From: DATFKA01 sp042095835
GTDB taxonomy: Bacteria; Bacteroidota; Bacteroidia; Chitinophagales; Saprospiraceae
Direction of reading: 5' to 3'
NCBI GenBank assembly: GCA_042095835.1
Contig: JBELML010000082.1
Span: forward strand, 1 to 27,467
DNA: 27,467 nucleotides
Position numbers and translations under genes: made by a program. Below, piece after piece: positions 9,101-16,008 of the stretch (within the stretch, counting starts at the first letter, position 1; the number at the start of each line of letters is the position of its first letter). The notes under the pieces are model-generated. The model was not told the origin of the DNA and made no database searches. It saw nothing but the letters and a program-made list of their open reading frames with translations.

Positions 9101-10325
9101 GGCGAGTATTGGAAAAATTGTCCAAGATTTACTCACTGGCAATTTATTAAAACAAGGTTTTAAAGAAACCTTCTCTAGCGAATTAGAGCAAAAAAAGGGA
9201 GCACTTGCTCTCAAATCTGCGCCGGTGGGATTGGATAAAATTGAAAGGACTCCTCCTAACGTTTATATGGTGACGGTAGAGACCATGCCCGATGTAGATG
9301 CCGGATCTATGAGTACTTTCCTAGTAGATATTTATGGAAATAATAACAATCGTCCGATTAAAAACCTAGCACTTAGCAAGGACTTTTTTACTGGGTTTCA
9401 ACCAGGAACCGCGGTTACTTTCCCTTTACAAACTTACCGCGATATTGGTGAAGTGCAAAAAATCATTGTGCGGCCAGCTAGTGGTTCTGTAGATAATTTA
9501 AAGATTAAAGGAATCTCCGTAGCTTCTTCTTTGAATGATAAAAAGGTCCATGCAGAATGTAGCAACTGTAATGTTACTTCTTCGAAGACCCTTTCTTTTG
9601 ACGGAAAATCCTATAAAGACTACCTGTTGACGATTTCTACTAATAATACCGCGCTTGGTGGGACCGACAGCGACATCTTTGTCCAATTGGAAGGAACCAA
9701 AGGTCGTAGCCCAAGAGTACAAGTCAGTAAGATGTGGACAGGTGAAGGAATGGAAAGAGGTACCCTGACCAAGATTCCACTTTCCTTTGAAGATATTGGC
9801 GAAGTCAAAAAAGTATACCTATCCGGTGGAACGGCATTCTCTCCCTGGGTATTTGGTGGCGTGACGGTGACCGACGAAGCCGGTAATGTCTCCTTGAACT
9901 ACTGCAACTGTTTCATGAAAGGAGAAACCAAACCATTGCCTTTAAGAAAGCCAGGCTACTTTGAGGACTATTATGTCGAGATAAAAACCAGTAATGGTTT
10001 GTTTGATGGGACCAGCACAGTAGCGGATGTTTTCTTCAGTATCAGAGGTACCAATGGAATGAGTAACCGCCTAAGCGGGACTTCTTTTCTGCAAAGCCGA
10101 CCAGGCGTATTTGGCGAACAAGTCTACCAAAAAGGCGTACTGGCAAAAGGTACTTTTACAGATAGAAAAATCGGAAATATCCAAGGCATTAAAATCAAGA
10201 ACACCAATATCATTGACAATTGGGTGGTCGAATCGATTACAATTCGCAAAGGGAATGAAGTCTACCAATACAAAGGAAGGAAAGAGGTTTGGGATGAATA
10301 TATTCCCTTAAGGCGAATACAATAA
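6117..10325 (+). CDS. Giant secreted protein: beta-rich N-terminal region, coiled coil and three tandem PLAT-like domains
   Basis: A Sec signal peptide is clear (about residues 1-22, ending IIAQ). Residues ~30-750 are alternating-polarity, beta-rich sequence with recurring motifs such as LSLSGWINETF, LDFSGSAFIMS and SIDNTGFEL; I recognise no catalytic family. Residues ~760-850 form a charged, Arg/Gln/Ala-rich coiled coil. After a helical segment and another beta region, three related modules follow at about 1048-1140, 1167-1253 and 1284-1391. Each has a Y-x-V/L-x-I/V opening, a D-x-F/V-x-I/L-G strand, a late (D/K)IG-(E/N) turn and a W or equivalent near the end. This is the pattern of PLAT/LH2 domains, which bind lipids or proteins. 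Linkers after modules 1 and 2 carry C1148-x-x-C1151 and C1263-x-C1265. No T9SS sorting domain is present. The gene ends in a terminator-like hairpin. It may be exported, membrane-associated or lipid-binding; function unknown. Confidence 0.85.
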   Translation: MNLRNLFYLLAIQLLFCFPIIAQNNTLALNPAPPLGSESSTSSEDEIEAIAQSINRYLQGAGIRISALDTEVSGTERKVSGKVSLFGFDNLTLSGALSSKLKVKNLSIVFPAAASIDLAKFSKMLGNADLSDFLPAGFPINTGLSIQQLNLDFENNGRTIQQFKADFEVGGYSIPGFDAVALEGMDLSFDIESPTRSARKVGGNITGRGRLGALPVSIAAQLSSNPSDIAFVSTIENINLQTVLTSFVDNAEVNAFLDIVPDIFKEITLNTLQAEVQPATGLFKGVGNSTLGSIEMQLTAPRGNKKAVMCLGIAPPPSFKFSEISGALIALDSLDFSGSAFIMSTGEIASYTSSLSALASQPELRVSKGFNMYSSIAFGEDIADLLKVNQLNLSGWINETFTAISMDAALDLDLQFSEDVKMSEIKFGMRLTPTVPLLFSISGMMEVKMGTDRLGFNAAFEMAPIDQQMRGQFFMQALKRQRGEELFELIDEFGNPVPPEWAEPFGIPGIGLRRLGASAGIDLKLAPVFLNEVGFTAAARLGTVPNTSKHVQADGTIVVNISNPTRSVLEVDIKNMTILALIEAFVEDHGIQDGPIKDFLGSGLEDSHLLVVPVDGLEFFGKRYSKGIAAGATMNFGGYKVYSDFSLSKSGVSGYGSLDPINWGNGQFVLSGRTGDRPEMRLKLMKGQAPEVYVDGIVNLLGISSETTMSIDNTGFELITVGKIFDEFEAVIEAKGKAFTQEGSGLYLRAALRNDLVSRLNQEVTKGIEQATISVQNQLQQNRRDLLQAKADLVKIDQRIAVKAAQVASRREADLQAMRNEALRARREQKAALDFHKKNIRTLTRWINEKGDWPWELAEKVVLYNRIAYHQSMIEVAKPIYDSYDQTVNELANIGEDFPIDIELSDLYIEKAAKETYLETALLTVDVVENVSVSTLEAANFIMDNALGGIFDIKSAEFEGNLGFNDNYHIKVNFNVTFAKAPYHFDAYIDFKNPEASIGKIVQDLLTGNLLKQGFKETFSSELEQKKGALALKSAPVGLDKIERTPPNVYMVTVETMPDVDAGSMSTFLVDIYGNNNNRPIKNLALSKDFFTGFQPGTAVTFPLQTYRDIGEVQKIIVRPASGSVDNLKIKGISVASSLNDKKVHAECSNCNVTSSKTLSFDGKSYKDYLLTISTNNTALGGTDSDIFVQLEGTKGRSPRVQVSKMWTGEGMERGTLTKIPLSFEDIGEVKKVYLSGGTAFSPWVFGGVTVTDEAGNVSLNYCNCFMKGETKPLPLRKPGYFEDYYVEIKTSNGLFDGTSTVADVFFSIRGTNGMSNRLSGTSFLQSRPGVFGEQVYQKGVLAKGTFTDRKIGNIQGIKIKNTNIIDNWVVESITIRKGNEVYQYKGRKEVWDEYIPLRRIQ

Positions 10326-10356
10326 AGACAAACAAGGATTACATTTGAAGGTTTTT

Positions 10357-10387
10357 AGCGGAGCAGTAGAGATACTGCTCCGCTTTT
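10357..10387 (+). terminator. Intrinsic terminator after the PLAT-domain giant
   Basis: Perfect 12-bp stem AGCGGAGCAGTA (10357-10368) / TACTGCTCCGCT (10373-10384) with GAGA loop, followed by a short T-run (TTTT at 10384-10387). GC-rich stem plus Ts fits termination of the plus-strand gene ending at 10325. On the minus strand the hairpin is followed by A-rich sequence, so it would not terminate exbD. Confidence 0.7.
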
Positions 10388-10415
10388 ACGTCGGGTGATT
10401 CTATCGGTGAAGTTC

Positions 10416-10970
10416 TTATTTGTTGGCGAGTTGCTCCGCATCAAAAGGCTCCGCTTCGGAGATTACGATAGGTATTTGCTGCCGAATATCTTTTTGCTGT
10501 GCCCTGTTTAAATCACTAAAATAGCTTCCAAACTGACGCTGCGCCAAGTCATCTCGCATTTCGCGGTAAGCGGCCTTTAGTTCGTTATACACCTGGAGAT
10601 AAGTCTCGTAGCTGGTACCTCGATCACATTGGAAAGAGATCACGGCCTTGGTTGGTTTGCTCGCCAAAGTGCTCAATTGGAGTGGATTGATGACAAACTG
10701 CTTTGCGGCCTCTCGGACTTGGTCCATAGCGGCATATTTACCCTCTACCAAAAGCTGGTTGGCCGCGTTCAGCTTTATATTGAAGACATTCCGATCAGGC
10801 AGTCGCTCAGTAATAGGATTATCGTCAAAAGGAGGTAATTTGACCATTAGACCTTCCTCTGAGAGAATGGTGGTAGTCACTAGAAAAAAGATCAATAAAA
10901 GGAAGGCAATGTCTGCCATAGAGCCAGCATTGATACTACTCTCTAAGCGCTGTTTTTTTGATTTAAACAT
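10416..10970 (-). CDS. exbD: ExbD/TolR-family proton-channel subunit, orphan
   Basis: The N-terminus has a short basic cytoplasmic segment (MFKSKKQRLE), then one transmembrane helix containing the proton-relay aspartate (MADIAFLLLIFFLV, Asp20), followed by a periplasmic domain of about 140 residues. This is the ExbD/TolR layout; with the ExbB/TolQ partner these proteins couple the proton-motive force to TonB or Tol. The reading frame stays open upstream, but the Met at 10970 is chosen because it gives the usual family start; the upstream extension contains an odd Cys-Cys stretch and no second helix. At 184 residues it is within the family range. The C-terminus is longer than E. coli ExbD. No exbB, tonB or receptor gene is adjacent, and both neighbours are on the other strand, so it is transcribed alone here. 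Confidence 0.88.
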   Translation of the reverse strand: MFKSKKQRLESSINAGSMADIAFLLLIFFLVTTTILSEEGLMVKLPPFDDNPITERLPDRNVFNIKLNAANQLLVEGKYAAMDQVREAAKQFVINPLQLSTLASKPTKAVISFQCDRGTSYETYLQVYNELKAAYREMRDDLAQRQFGSYFSDLNRAQQKDIRQQIPIVISEAEPFDAEQLANK

Positions 10971-11164
10971 ACGGTTACGATTTGTATTAAAATAAAAACA
11001 GCAGCCTTTCGACATCAATAGAGATGCAAAAACGAAGATCTTTGGTGGATGCGATAATTTCAGGCTCAAGTCAAAAACATTAAGCTCCTCTTGACACTTT
11101 AAGATACTGCGGTTAAATGTGTGTTAAAATGTTGATGTGAAGTTTATATAATTGCTTTTTTATG

Positions 11165-11183
11165 GTTATTATGTTAAAATAAC
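11165..11183. promoter_or_regulatory. Possible operator dyad upstream of the HisKA kinase/OmpR regulator operon
   Basis: GTTATT (11165-11170) and AATAAC (11178-11183) form a 6-bp inverted repeat with a 7-bp AT-rich spacer, 50 bp before the kinase start. The spacing of arm centres (~13 bp) could suit a dimeric regulator, possibly autoregulation by the downstream OmpR-type protein. Chance occurrence in AT-rich DNA is quite possible. Confidence 0.25.
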
Positions 11184-11233
11184 AGCTCATTATGCGGGCT
11201 GACCATTAAAACGCTACAACAGTACTCCTACGA

Positions 11234-12724
11234 ATGGATAAGCAAAGAATTTGGTTGATCGTCATCTTAATGAGCCTTGCGGTAGTCGTCGTCTTCTTCC
11301 TGCAAGTTTCTTTGATTATGGATGCCAAGCGGGAGAATAAAGAGAAATTTAAAACGACTGTTAGTGATGGGCTCAATGAAGTAGCTGAAGCGCTCAAAGA
11401 AAAAGAAATCAGTGATGAGCGCAGTTCTACCATTTCTGGCTATCAAGCAAGGTATACGCAGCGCAGTACCATCAATCGCCTTTCTGGTTCCAGCTCTATC
11501 TACGATTTTGGAATTGACCTTTTAAAACTTAGAGAAAACCCTCAGGAGTTTTATAATCGGCTTTTAATTGAGCCTGAATTTCGTTTTCTTTTTAAAAGTA
11601 ATCGACTCAACCTTGCTTTGGAGGAGCGCATCAATCCAGATTATCTGGATATGCAACTCAAAAAATCTTTTGCTAATCGTGGGATTGACCCTAAGAAAAA
11701 TCCAGAATATGAGTACCACTACGGCATTTTTTCTACTGAAAAAGATGCCTACGTGATAGAGGACGGTCATCATCTGGTTATGGATGGTCGCCCCGTAAAA
11801 GAGTTAAGCAGCCTTTCGAAAAAGAATCTCACTAATCCGGATTTTACAGTGATGCTTTTCCCCAGAGAAGAGGTGGTCTCGGGCGAGATTCGGATATTTT
11901 TCCCCAAACGGAAAAACATCATTTGGAATACATTCACCTTGAATATTTTTGGTCTATTCTTATCGACGGCCATCATCTTATTTTCTTTCTTTTACACCCT
12001 CAATATTGTATTTAGGCAGAAGAAAGTGTCTGAGATGAAAACCGATTTTATCAATAATATGACCCATGAGTTCAAGACGCCTATTGCGACTATTTCCCTG
12101 GCTTCTGATAGTATGGTGAGTCCAAAGATTAGTGGAAACCCCGAAAAGGTTAAACGCTTTGCCAATATTATCAAGCAGGAGAATAAACGCATGAATGCTC
12201 AGGTAGAGAAGGTCTTACAAATGGCCATGCTCGACCAGCAAGACTTCACTCTAAAAGTCAATACGGTCAACCTCCACGAAATCATCAACCGAGCAGTGGA
12301 GAATATAGGTTTGCAGGTAGAAAAAAGAAACGGAACGGCTAAAGCCGAGCTGGATGCGAACAACCCCATGATTCAGGGAGACCAGACGCATATCGCCAAC
12401 GTAATCAACAACTTATTGGACAATGCAACTAAATATTCTCCTGAAAATCCCGAAATTTCGGTACATACACGCAATGTAGCCAATGGAGTTGAAGTTATAG
12501 TAAAGGATAAAGGCCTGGGTATGTCCAAGGAGGCCAAAAAACATATTTTCGATAAATTTTATCGGGTTCACACTGGCAACTTACATGACATCAAAGGTTT
12601 CGGATTGGGATTGAGTTATGTAAAAGCCATCATGACTGCCCATAAAGGACAAATCGATGTAAAAAGTGAGTTAGGAAAAGGAAGTAGTTTTATATTGACC
12701 TTTCCTTTCCAAGTGAAGACTTAA
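11234..12724 (+). CDS. Transmembrane HisKA sensor histidine kinase (RprX-like)
   Basis: Topology is classic: helix 1 at residues ~6-28, a periplasmic sensor region of about 205 residues, helix 2 at ~236-259, then a HisKA domain with phospho-acceptor His278 in MTHEFKTP. The ATPase domain has its N-box around Asn393 (NNLLDNATKYSP), G1 DKGLGM (425-430) and G2 GFGLGL (455-460). All catalytic motifs are intact and the 496-residue length is usual. The wording of the H-box region resembles the Bacteroides RprX sensor family, which pairs with RprY-type OmpR regulators; assignment as ortholog is inference. The regulator gene begins 30 bp downstream, and the operon ends in an intrinsic terminator. The periplasmic domain is not recognised, so the signal is unknown. 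Confidence 0.95.
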   Translation: MDKQRIWLIVILMSLAVVVVFFLQVSLIMDAKRENKEKFKTTVSDGLNEVAEALKEKEISDERSSTISGYQARYTQRSTINRLSGSSSIYDFGIDLLKLRENPQEFYNRLLIEPEFRFLFKSNRLNLALEERINPDYLDMQLKKSFANRGIDPKKNPEYEYHYGIFSTEKDAYVIEDGHHLVMDGRPVKELSSLSKKNLTNPDFTVMLFPREEVVSGEIRIFFPKRKNIIWNTFTLNIFGLFLSTAIILFSFFYTLNIVFRQKKVSEMKTDFINNMTHEFKTPIATISLASDSMVSPKISGNPEKVKRFANIIKQENKRMNAQVEKVLQMAMLDQQDFTLKVNTVNLHEIINRAVENIGLQVEKRNGTAKAELDANNPMIQGDQTHIANVINNLLDNATKYSPENPEISVHTRNVANGVEVIVKDKGLGMSKEAKKHIFDKFYRVHTGNLHDIKGFGLGLSYVKAIMTAHKGQIDVKSELGKGSSFILTFPFQVKT

Positions 12725-12754
12725 AATTAGCAACTAACGAAAAAACCTGAATAT

Positions 12755-13477
12755 ATGGCATCTCATAGAATTCTATTGGTAGAAGACGATCAGAACTTCG
12801 GGGACGTATTACGTTCTTATTTGGAAATGCACGATTATGATGTGACCTTAGCACAAGATGGTGAGGCTGGTTTCCAAAATTATAAACAAAACGATTACGA
12901 CCTCTGCATCTTCGATGTCATGATGCCTAAGAAAGATGGGTTCACCCTGGCGAAAGAGATTAGAGAGGAAGATAAAGAAATGCCCATCATCTTCTTGACC
13001 GCCAAAACACTGAAGGATGATGTCGTGCAAGGATTCAAGATTGGGGCCGATGATTATATCACCAAACCATTCAATTCGGAAGAGCTTTTACTACGCGTAC
13101 AAGCGATTTTGAAGCGCAGTCAACAGAAGGCAGATCCAAGAGAAGACATCAAAGAATTTAATATTGGAAAGTATCACTTTAATTTTCCGTTAAGAATTCT
13201 TACCTTTGCTCCAGGCGAAGCTGAAGAGAAAGCACAAAAGCTATCTCCGAAGGAAGCACAGCTGCTGAGATTGTTTGCTATCAATGTGAATGATATTTTG
13301 CCTAGGTCCGAAGCCCTCACTAAAATTTGGGGTGAAGACAACTACTTTACGGCCCGCTCAATGGACGTTTTTGTAACCAAATTGAGAAAGTATTTAAAGG
13401 CCGATGAGAATATTGAAATAGTGAATATCCACGGTAATGGATTCCAATTATTGGTCCGCGCCGAGGAGAACGCTTAA
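12755..13477 (+). CDS. OmpR/PhoB-family response regulator (RprY-like)
   Basis: The receiver domain (about residues 1-120) has acidic pocket Glu10-Asp11-Asp12, phospho-acceptor Asp54 (IFDVMMP), Thr82 (FLTAK) and Lys104 (ITKPF). Residues ~140-236 form a winged helix-turn-helix domain: LSPKEAQLLRLF, a recognition-helix region SMDVFVTKLRKYL, and a wing NIHGNGFQLLV. It follows its cognate kinase by 30 bp in the same operon. The 240-residue length and ATG start are normal. It should activate or repress transcription as a phosphorylated dimer; the regulon is unknown. The short dyad at 11165-11183 is one possible autoregulatory site. Confidence 0.95.
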   Translation: MASHRILLVEDDQNFGDVLRSYLEMHDYDVTLAQDGEAGFQNYKQNDYDLCIFDVMMPKKDGFTLAKEIREEDKEMPIIFLTAKTLKDDVVQGFKIGADDYITKPFNSEELLLRVQAILKRSQQKADPREDIKEFNIGKYHFNFPLRILTFAPGEAEEKAQKLSPKEAQLLRLFAINVNDILPRSEALTKIWGEDNYFTARSMDVFVTKLRKYLKADENIEIVNIHGNGFQLLVRAEENA

Positions 13478-13503
13478 GAATAGTTTTTGGGATTATGATT
13501 GTG

Positions 13504-13537
13504 GCTGGGTATCAATTTATTTGACCCAGCTTTTTTT
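13504..13537 (+). terminator. Intrinsic terminator of the kinase/regulator operon
   Basis: Stem GCTGGG (13504-13509) / CCCAGC (13525-13530), extended inwards by TCAA/TTGA around a TTTAT loop, is followed immediately by seven Ts (13531-13537). It lies 26 bp after the OmpR-type regulator stop. Textbook form. Confidence 0.85.
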
Positions 13538-13614
13538 ATGTAGTTAAGTAATCATAACCTCCTTTTACTTGATGAAGCTGTTTAAAGTTCCCTTGTTGGG
13601 CTATCAAAAACATC

Positions 13615-13692
13615 TTTTAAGGCTACTCTTCGTTAAAAAGCCTCATCTATGCGATGCATAGCTTGCGTTTTTTGCCTCGATTAGCCTCAAAA
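13615..13692. repeat. 78-bp imperfect palindrome, ERIC/MITE-like intergenic element
   Basis: Outer arms TTTTAAGGCTA (13615-13625) and TAGCCTCAAAA (13682-13692) match at 10 of 11 positions. A middle pair of A5G/T6 tracts (13635-13640 and 13668-13673) and an inner perfect hairpin CTATGC-GAT-GCATAG (13647-13661) share the same centre near 13653.5. The element is non-coding, sits between a terminator and pyrD, and forms one long cruciform or RNA hairpin. Only one copy is in this window. Confidence 0.5.
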
Positions 13693-13752
13693 TACTGTTT
13701 TCTCGCCGGCAACAGAAAACCTTAGACAACTTCGATTAATCTATTGACCCAC

Positions 13753-14781
13753 GTGTATAAATTTCTACTCAAGCCACTACTCTTTCGATTCCAAGCAGAG
13801 CGCGCGCATCATCTAACGCTTTCTTTACTCAAATTGGTCCTCGCCATTCCTGGCATCAATTTTCTTTTTAGAAAGGCTTATCAATATGAGGCTCCCTCTC
13901 TTGAGAAAGAACTATTCGGACTGACCTTTAAAAACCCTGTTGGTCTTGCGGCGGGTTTTGATAAAAATGGAGAGCACATTAATGCCATGTCTAGCCTGGG
14001 ATTTGGTTTCATTGAAGTAGGTACCGTCACGCCATTAGCTCAAGATGGCAATCCACTACCTAGACTATTTCGCCTACCTGAAGATAAAGCCCTCATCAAC
14101 CGCATGGGTTTTAACAATAAAGGAATGGAAGTCTTGGTGGAGCAATTGAAAAAGAAAAGACCTAAAGGACTTATTGTAGGTGGAAACATCGGTAAAAACA
14201 AAGTCACCCCTAACGAAGAGGCGAGCTCCGATTACCTCAAGTGCTTCCACGCGCTATTTCCATACGTAGATTACTTTGTCGTCAATGTCAGCTCTCCCAA
14301 TACACCTAATCTGCGGGATTTACAGGAAAAAGAGCCTTTACAAGCGCTACTGCGTTTACTCCAAACTGAAAATAAGCAACAAGATCAACCGAAGCCCATT
14401 TTACTCAAAATCGCGCCAGATTTGACAGATGGGCAACTAGATGACATCATCGATATCGTAGCCACTACCCAAATAGATGGCCTGATTGCTACCAATACGA
14501 CCATAGCACGCGCACCTTTAAGCACTCCTAGCCAGCAAGTCGAGTCCATCGGTAACGGAGGTCTCAGTGGTGCTCCTTTAAGAGATAGATCAACCGAAGT
14601 CATCCGTTATCTCAAACAAAAATCTAATGGTAGCATTACCATTATTGGAGTGGGCGGGATCGATAGCGTCGCTGCTGCTAAAGAGAAAATTGAAGCTGGA
14701 GCAGACTTGATCCAAATCTACTCGGGCATGGTCTACAGCGGGCCTCGCTTAATTAAAGATATCAAGAAGGCTTTGGGTTGA
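13753..14781 (+). CDS. pyrD: Dihydroorotate dehydrogenase, quinone-dependent (class 2)
   Basis: Oxidises dihydroorotate to orotate in de novo pyrimidine synthesis, passing electrons from FMN to membrane quinone. Class 2 identity is shown by the N-terminal membrane-associating helices (MYKFLLKPLLFRFQAERAHHLT), absent in class 1 enzymes, and by a serine as catalytic base: Ser181 within NVSSPNTPNLR (residues 178-188). FMN-binding motifs AAGFDKNG, GVGGIDS and YSGMVY-SGP are present. I chose GTG 13753 because it gives the standard MYK start; a TTG at 13744 in the same frame would add three residues. No ATG is available nearby. Length is 342 residues, normal. The MazG-like gene follows by 35 bp on the same strand, probably co-transcribed, making a small nucleotide-metabolism unit. 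Confidence 0.95.
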   Translation: MYKFLLKPLLFRFQAERAHHLTLSLLKLVLAIPGINFLFRKAYQYEAPSLEKELFGLTFKNPVGLAAGFDKNGEHINAMSSLGFGFIEVGTVTPLAQDGNPLPRLFRLPEDKALINRMGFNNKGMEVLVEQLKKKRPKGLIVGGNIGKNKVTPNEEASSDYLKCFHALFPYVDYFVVNVSSPNTPNLRDLQEKEPLQALLRLLQTENKQQDQPKPILLKIAPDLTDGQLDDIIDIVATTQIDGLIATNTTIARAPLSTPSQQVESIGNGGLSGAPLRDRSTEVIRYLKQKSNGSITIIGVGGIDSVAAAKEKIEAGADLIQIYSGMVYSGPRLIKDIKKALG

Positions 14782-14816
14782 CCCTCTTCTCCGCATCTAG
14801 CGTAAAAAATCTAAAC

Positions 14817-15155
14817 ATGACTATCAAGGAATATCAACACGATGTTGACCAATGGATCAAAACCATTGGTGTACGTTATTACAGTGAATTAACCAACACC
14901 GCCATCTTAATGGAGGAAGTGGGTGAACTAGCCAGATTAATGGCCAGGGTACATGGTGAGCAATCTTTCAAACGCAAGGAAGATGAGGCGCAAGCCCAGG
15001 ATAATATCGCCGATGAGATGGCAGATATTCTGTTCGTAGTCACCTGCTTAGCCAACCAATCTGGCATAGACCTAGGAGCGGCTATCCAACGAAATATGGA
15101 TAAAAAGACAAAGAGAGACAAGGAGCGACATGCAAATAATGATAAATTAAAATGA
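14817..15155 (+). CDS. MazG-like nucleotide pyrophosphohydrolase
   Basis: This 112-residue all-alpha protein has the metal-binding signature of MazG/dUTPase-like NTP pyrophosphatases: EEVGE (Glu33, Glu34, Glu37) and, after a charged loop, DEMAD (Glu67, Asp70), i.e. ExxE...ExxD, which coordinates magnesium. The family hydrolyses NTPs or dNTPs to NMP and pyrophosphate, often as house-cleaning of non-canonical nucleotides; the substrate here is not determined. The frame is open 13 codons further upstream via a weak start overlapping pyrD, but ATG 14817 is preferred because it gives the typical MTIKEYQ opening. It lies 35 bp after pyrD. The C-terminus is very basic (KKTKRDKERHANN). Confidence 0.9.
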   Translation: MTIKEYQHDVDQWIKTIGVRYYSELTNTAILMEEVGELARLMARVHGEQSFKRKEDEAQAQDNIADEMADILFVVTCLANQSGIDLGAAIQRNMDKKTKRDKERHANNDKLK

Positions 15156-15307
15156 TTTTTGATTAAACCCAGGGCCTTTAGTCATGTCTTCCCCCAAGAA
15201 AAAATTCAACATTACCTAAACCTGACAAGGCCTCGGATTAAGTAGATTTTGGTACGATAAGATGCGACCTTGATGAACAACCCTTTTCTACTATGCCTTA
15301 CTTTTAA

Positions 15308-15356
15308 CTAGATCAAGAGCAAAGCAGTGTTATTTTCTTCCTTTGATTTGATCTAG
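15308..15356. repeat. Perfect 9-bp inverted repeat spanning the toxin stop codon
   Basis: CTAGATCAA (15308-15316) and TTGATCTAG (15348-15356) are perfect inverted copies separated by 31 bp. One arm lies in the last codons of the toxin and the other just beyond its stop. In RNA it would fold the 3' end of the toxin message. No T-run adjoins, so termination is not clear. Confidence 0.35.
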
Positions 15357-15662
15357 ATAACTTGGTCCTCTGCGACTGTATCCAATATCTACTACTCGAA
15401 CCTCGATCTTAGATTCATAGACTACATAGATTATTCGATAGTTCCATTTGAGGATTCTCCGGTAGGTGATTTGCTCGTCACTGATCTCTTTAACAACACT
15501 GTTAGATTCTGGCATGCTACTCAAGCTATCTATTGCATCCAAAATACCTAACATGACCTTTTCGGCGGTAAGTATAGATTCGTTTTCTTCTAAGTATTCT
15601 ACTATATTTTGTAGCCCATCCCGAGCTTCTGGAGTAATTACTATTCGGTAACTTTGATCCAT
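15330..15662 (-). CDS. RelE/ParE-superfamily toxin
   Basis: A 110-residue basic protein with the RelE/ParE fold pattern: a starting strand (YRIVITPEARDGLQNIVEYL), two helices, then central strands ITYRRILKWNYRIIYVVYE and a final strand IEVRVVDIGYSRR. Arg/Tyr-rich strands of this type interact with mRNA in the ribosomal A-site (RelE) or with gyrase (ParE); which applies cannot be decided here. It begins inside the antitoxin gene with a 22-bp overlap, the usual sign of translational coupling in a toxin-antitoxin pair with antitoxin first. Starts at ATG. An inverted repeat spans its stop codon. No damage is visible, so it is probably active when free of the antitoxin. Confidence 0.85.
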   Translation of the reverse strand: MDQSYRIVITPEARDGLQNIVEYLEENESILTAEKVMLGILDAIDSLSSMPESNSVVKEISDEQITYRRILKWNYRIIYVVYESKIEVRVVDIGYSRRGPSYLDQIKGRK

Positions 15663-15910
15663 GTCTTGGATTCTTTTTTAAGTTCCTCAAGTGTTAAGTA
15701 AGCTCCTTGATCTACCGCCTCAAGTCTTTTTTTAAACTCCACTTTAGCTTCACTAGCTCTCATGGGCGTACCTTCTACATCATAACCGATGATAGGATCC
15801 TCTTCTTCCTTAGCGTAGGTCGATAGCATAGCGTGGACTGCTTTCAATAAACTTTCGTCTACTTCATCCAGATATGCTCTAATCTCTTCCTTGATCTGTG
15901 TTGCGCTCAT
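15641..15910 (-). CDS. Antitoxin of the RelE/ParE-type pair
   Basis: An acidic 89-residue protein encoded just upstream of, and overlapping, the toxin. The N-terminal helix pair MSATQIKEEIRAYLDEVDESLLKAVHAML, the IGYDVEGTPM centre and the C-terminal charged helix EELKKESKTW are what I know from the addiction-module antitoxins common in Bacteroidota. The acidic C-terminal part probably wraps the toxin; no ribbon-helix-helix or AbrB DNA-binding motif is obvious. ATG 15910 is preferred over an in-frame TTG one codon upstream. The gene lies 98 bp downstream of uvrB on the same strand, and that gap has its own AT-rich dyad, so the pair is probably expressed from its own autoregulated promoter. Confidence 0.8.
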   Translation of the reverse strand: MSATQIKEEIRAYLDEVDESLLKAVHAMLSTYAKEEEDPIIGYDVEGTPMRASEAKVEFKKRLEAVDQGAYLTLEELKKESKTWIKVTE

Positions 15911-15936
15911 CAACTTTGGTTTTAATAATTGTACTT

Positions 15937-15948
15937 GTATAAATATAC
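15937..15948 (-). promoter_or_regulatory. Possible promoter/operator of the toxin-antitoxin pair
   Basis: GTATA-AA-TATAC is a perfect 5-bp inverted repeat with a 2-bp spacer, flanked by direct repeats of ACTTGT (15933-15938 and 15947-15952). It lies 26 bp upstream of the antitoxin ATG. On the minus strand it contains TATATTTA, 7 of 8 to the TAnnTTTG box. An operator overlapping the promoter is typical of autoregulated toxin-antitoxin operons; this assignment is inference. Confidence 0.35.
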
Positions 15949-16008
15949 TTGTTTTTGGTGAACAAAAACACCCCCATTTTAGGAGACCTTATAACGAACA
16001 AATTCCTT

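Noticed and set aside
10971..11069. Longer ExbD start at 11069
   Set aside because: The added 33 residues are not typical of ExbD; the Met at 10970 gives the standard basic start before the single helix.
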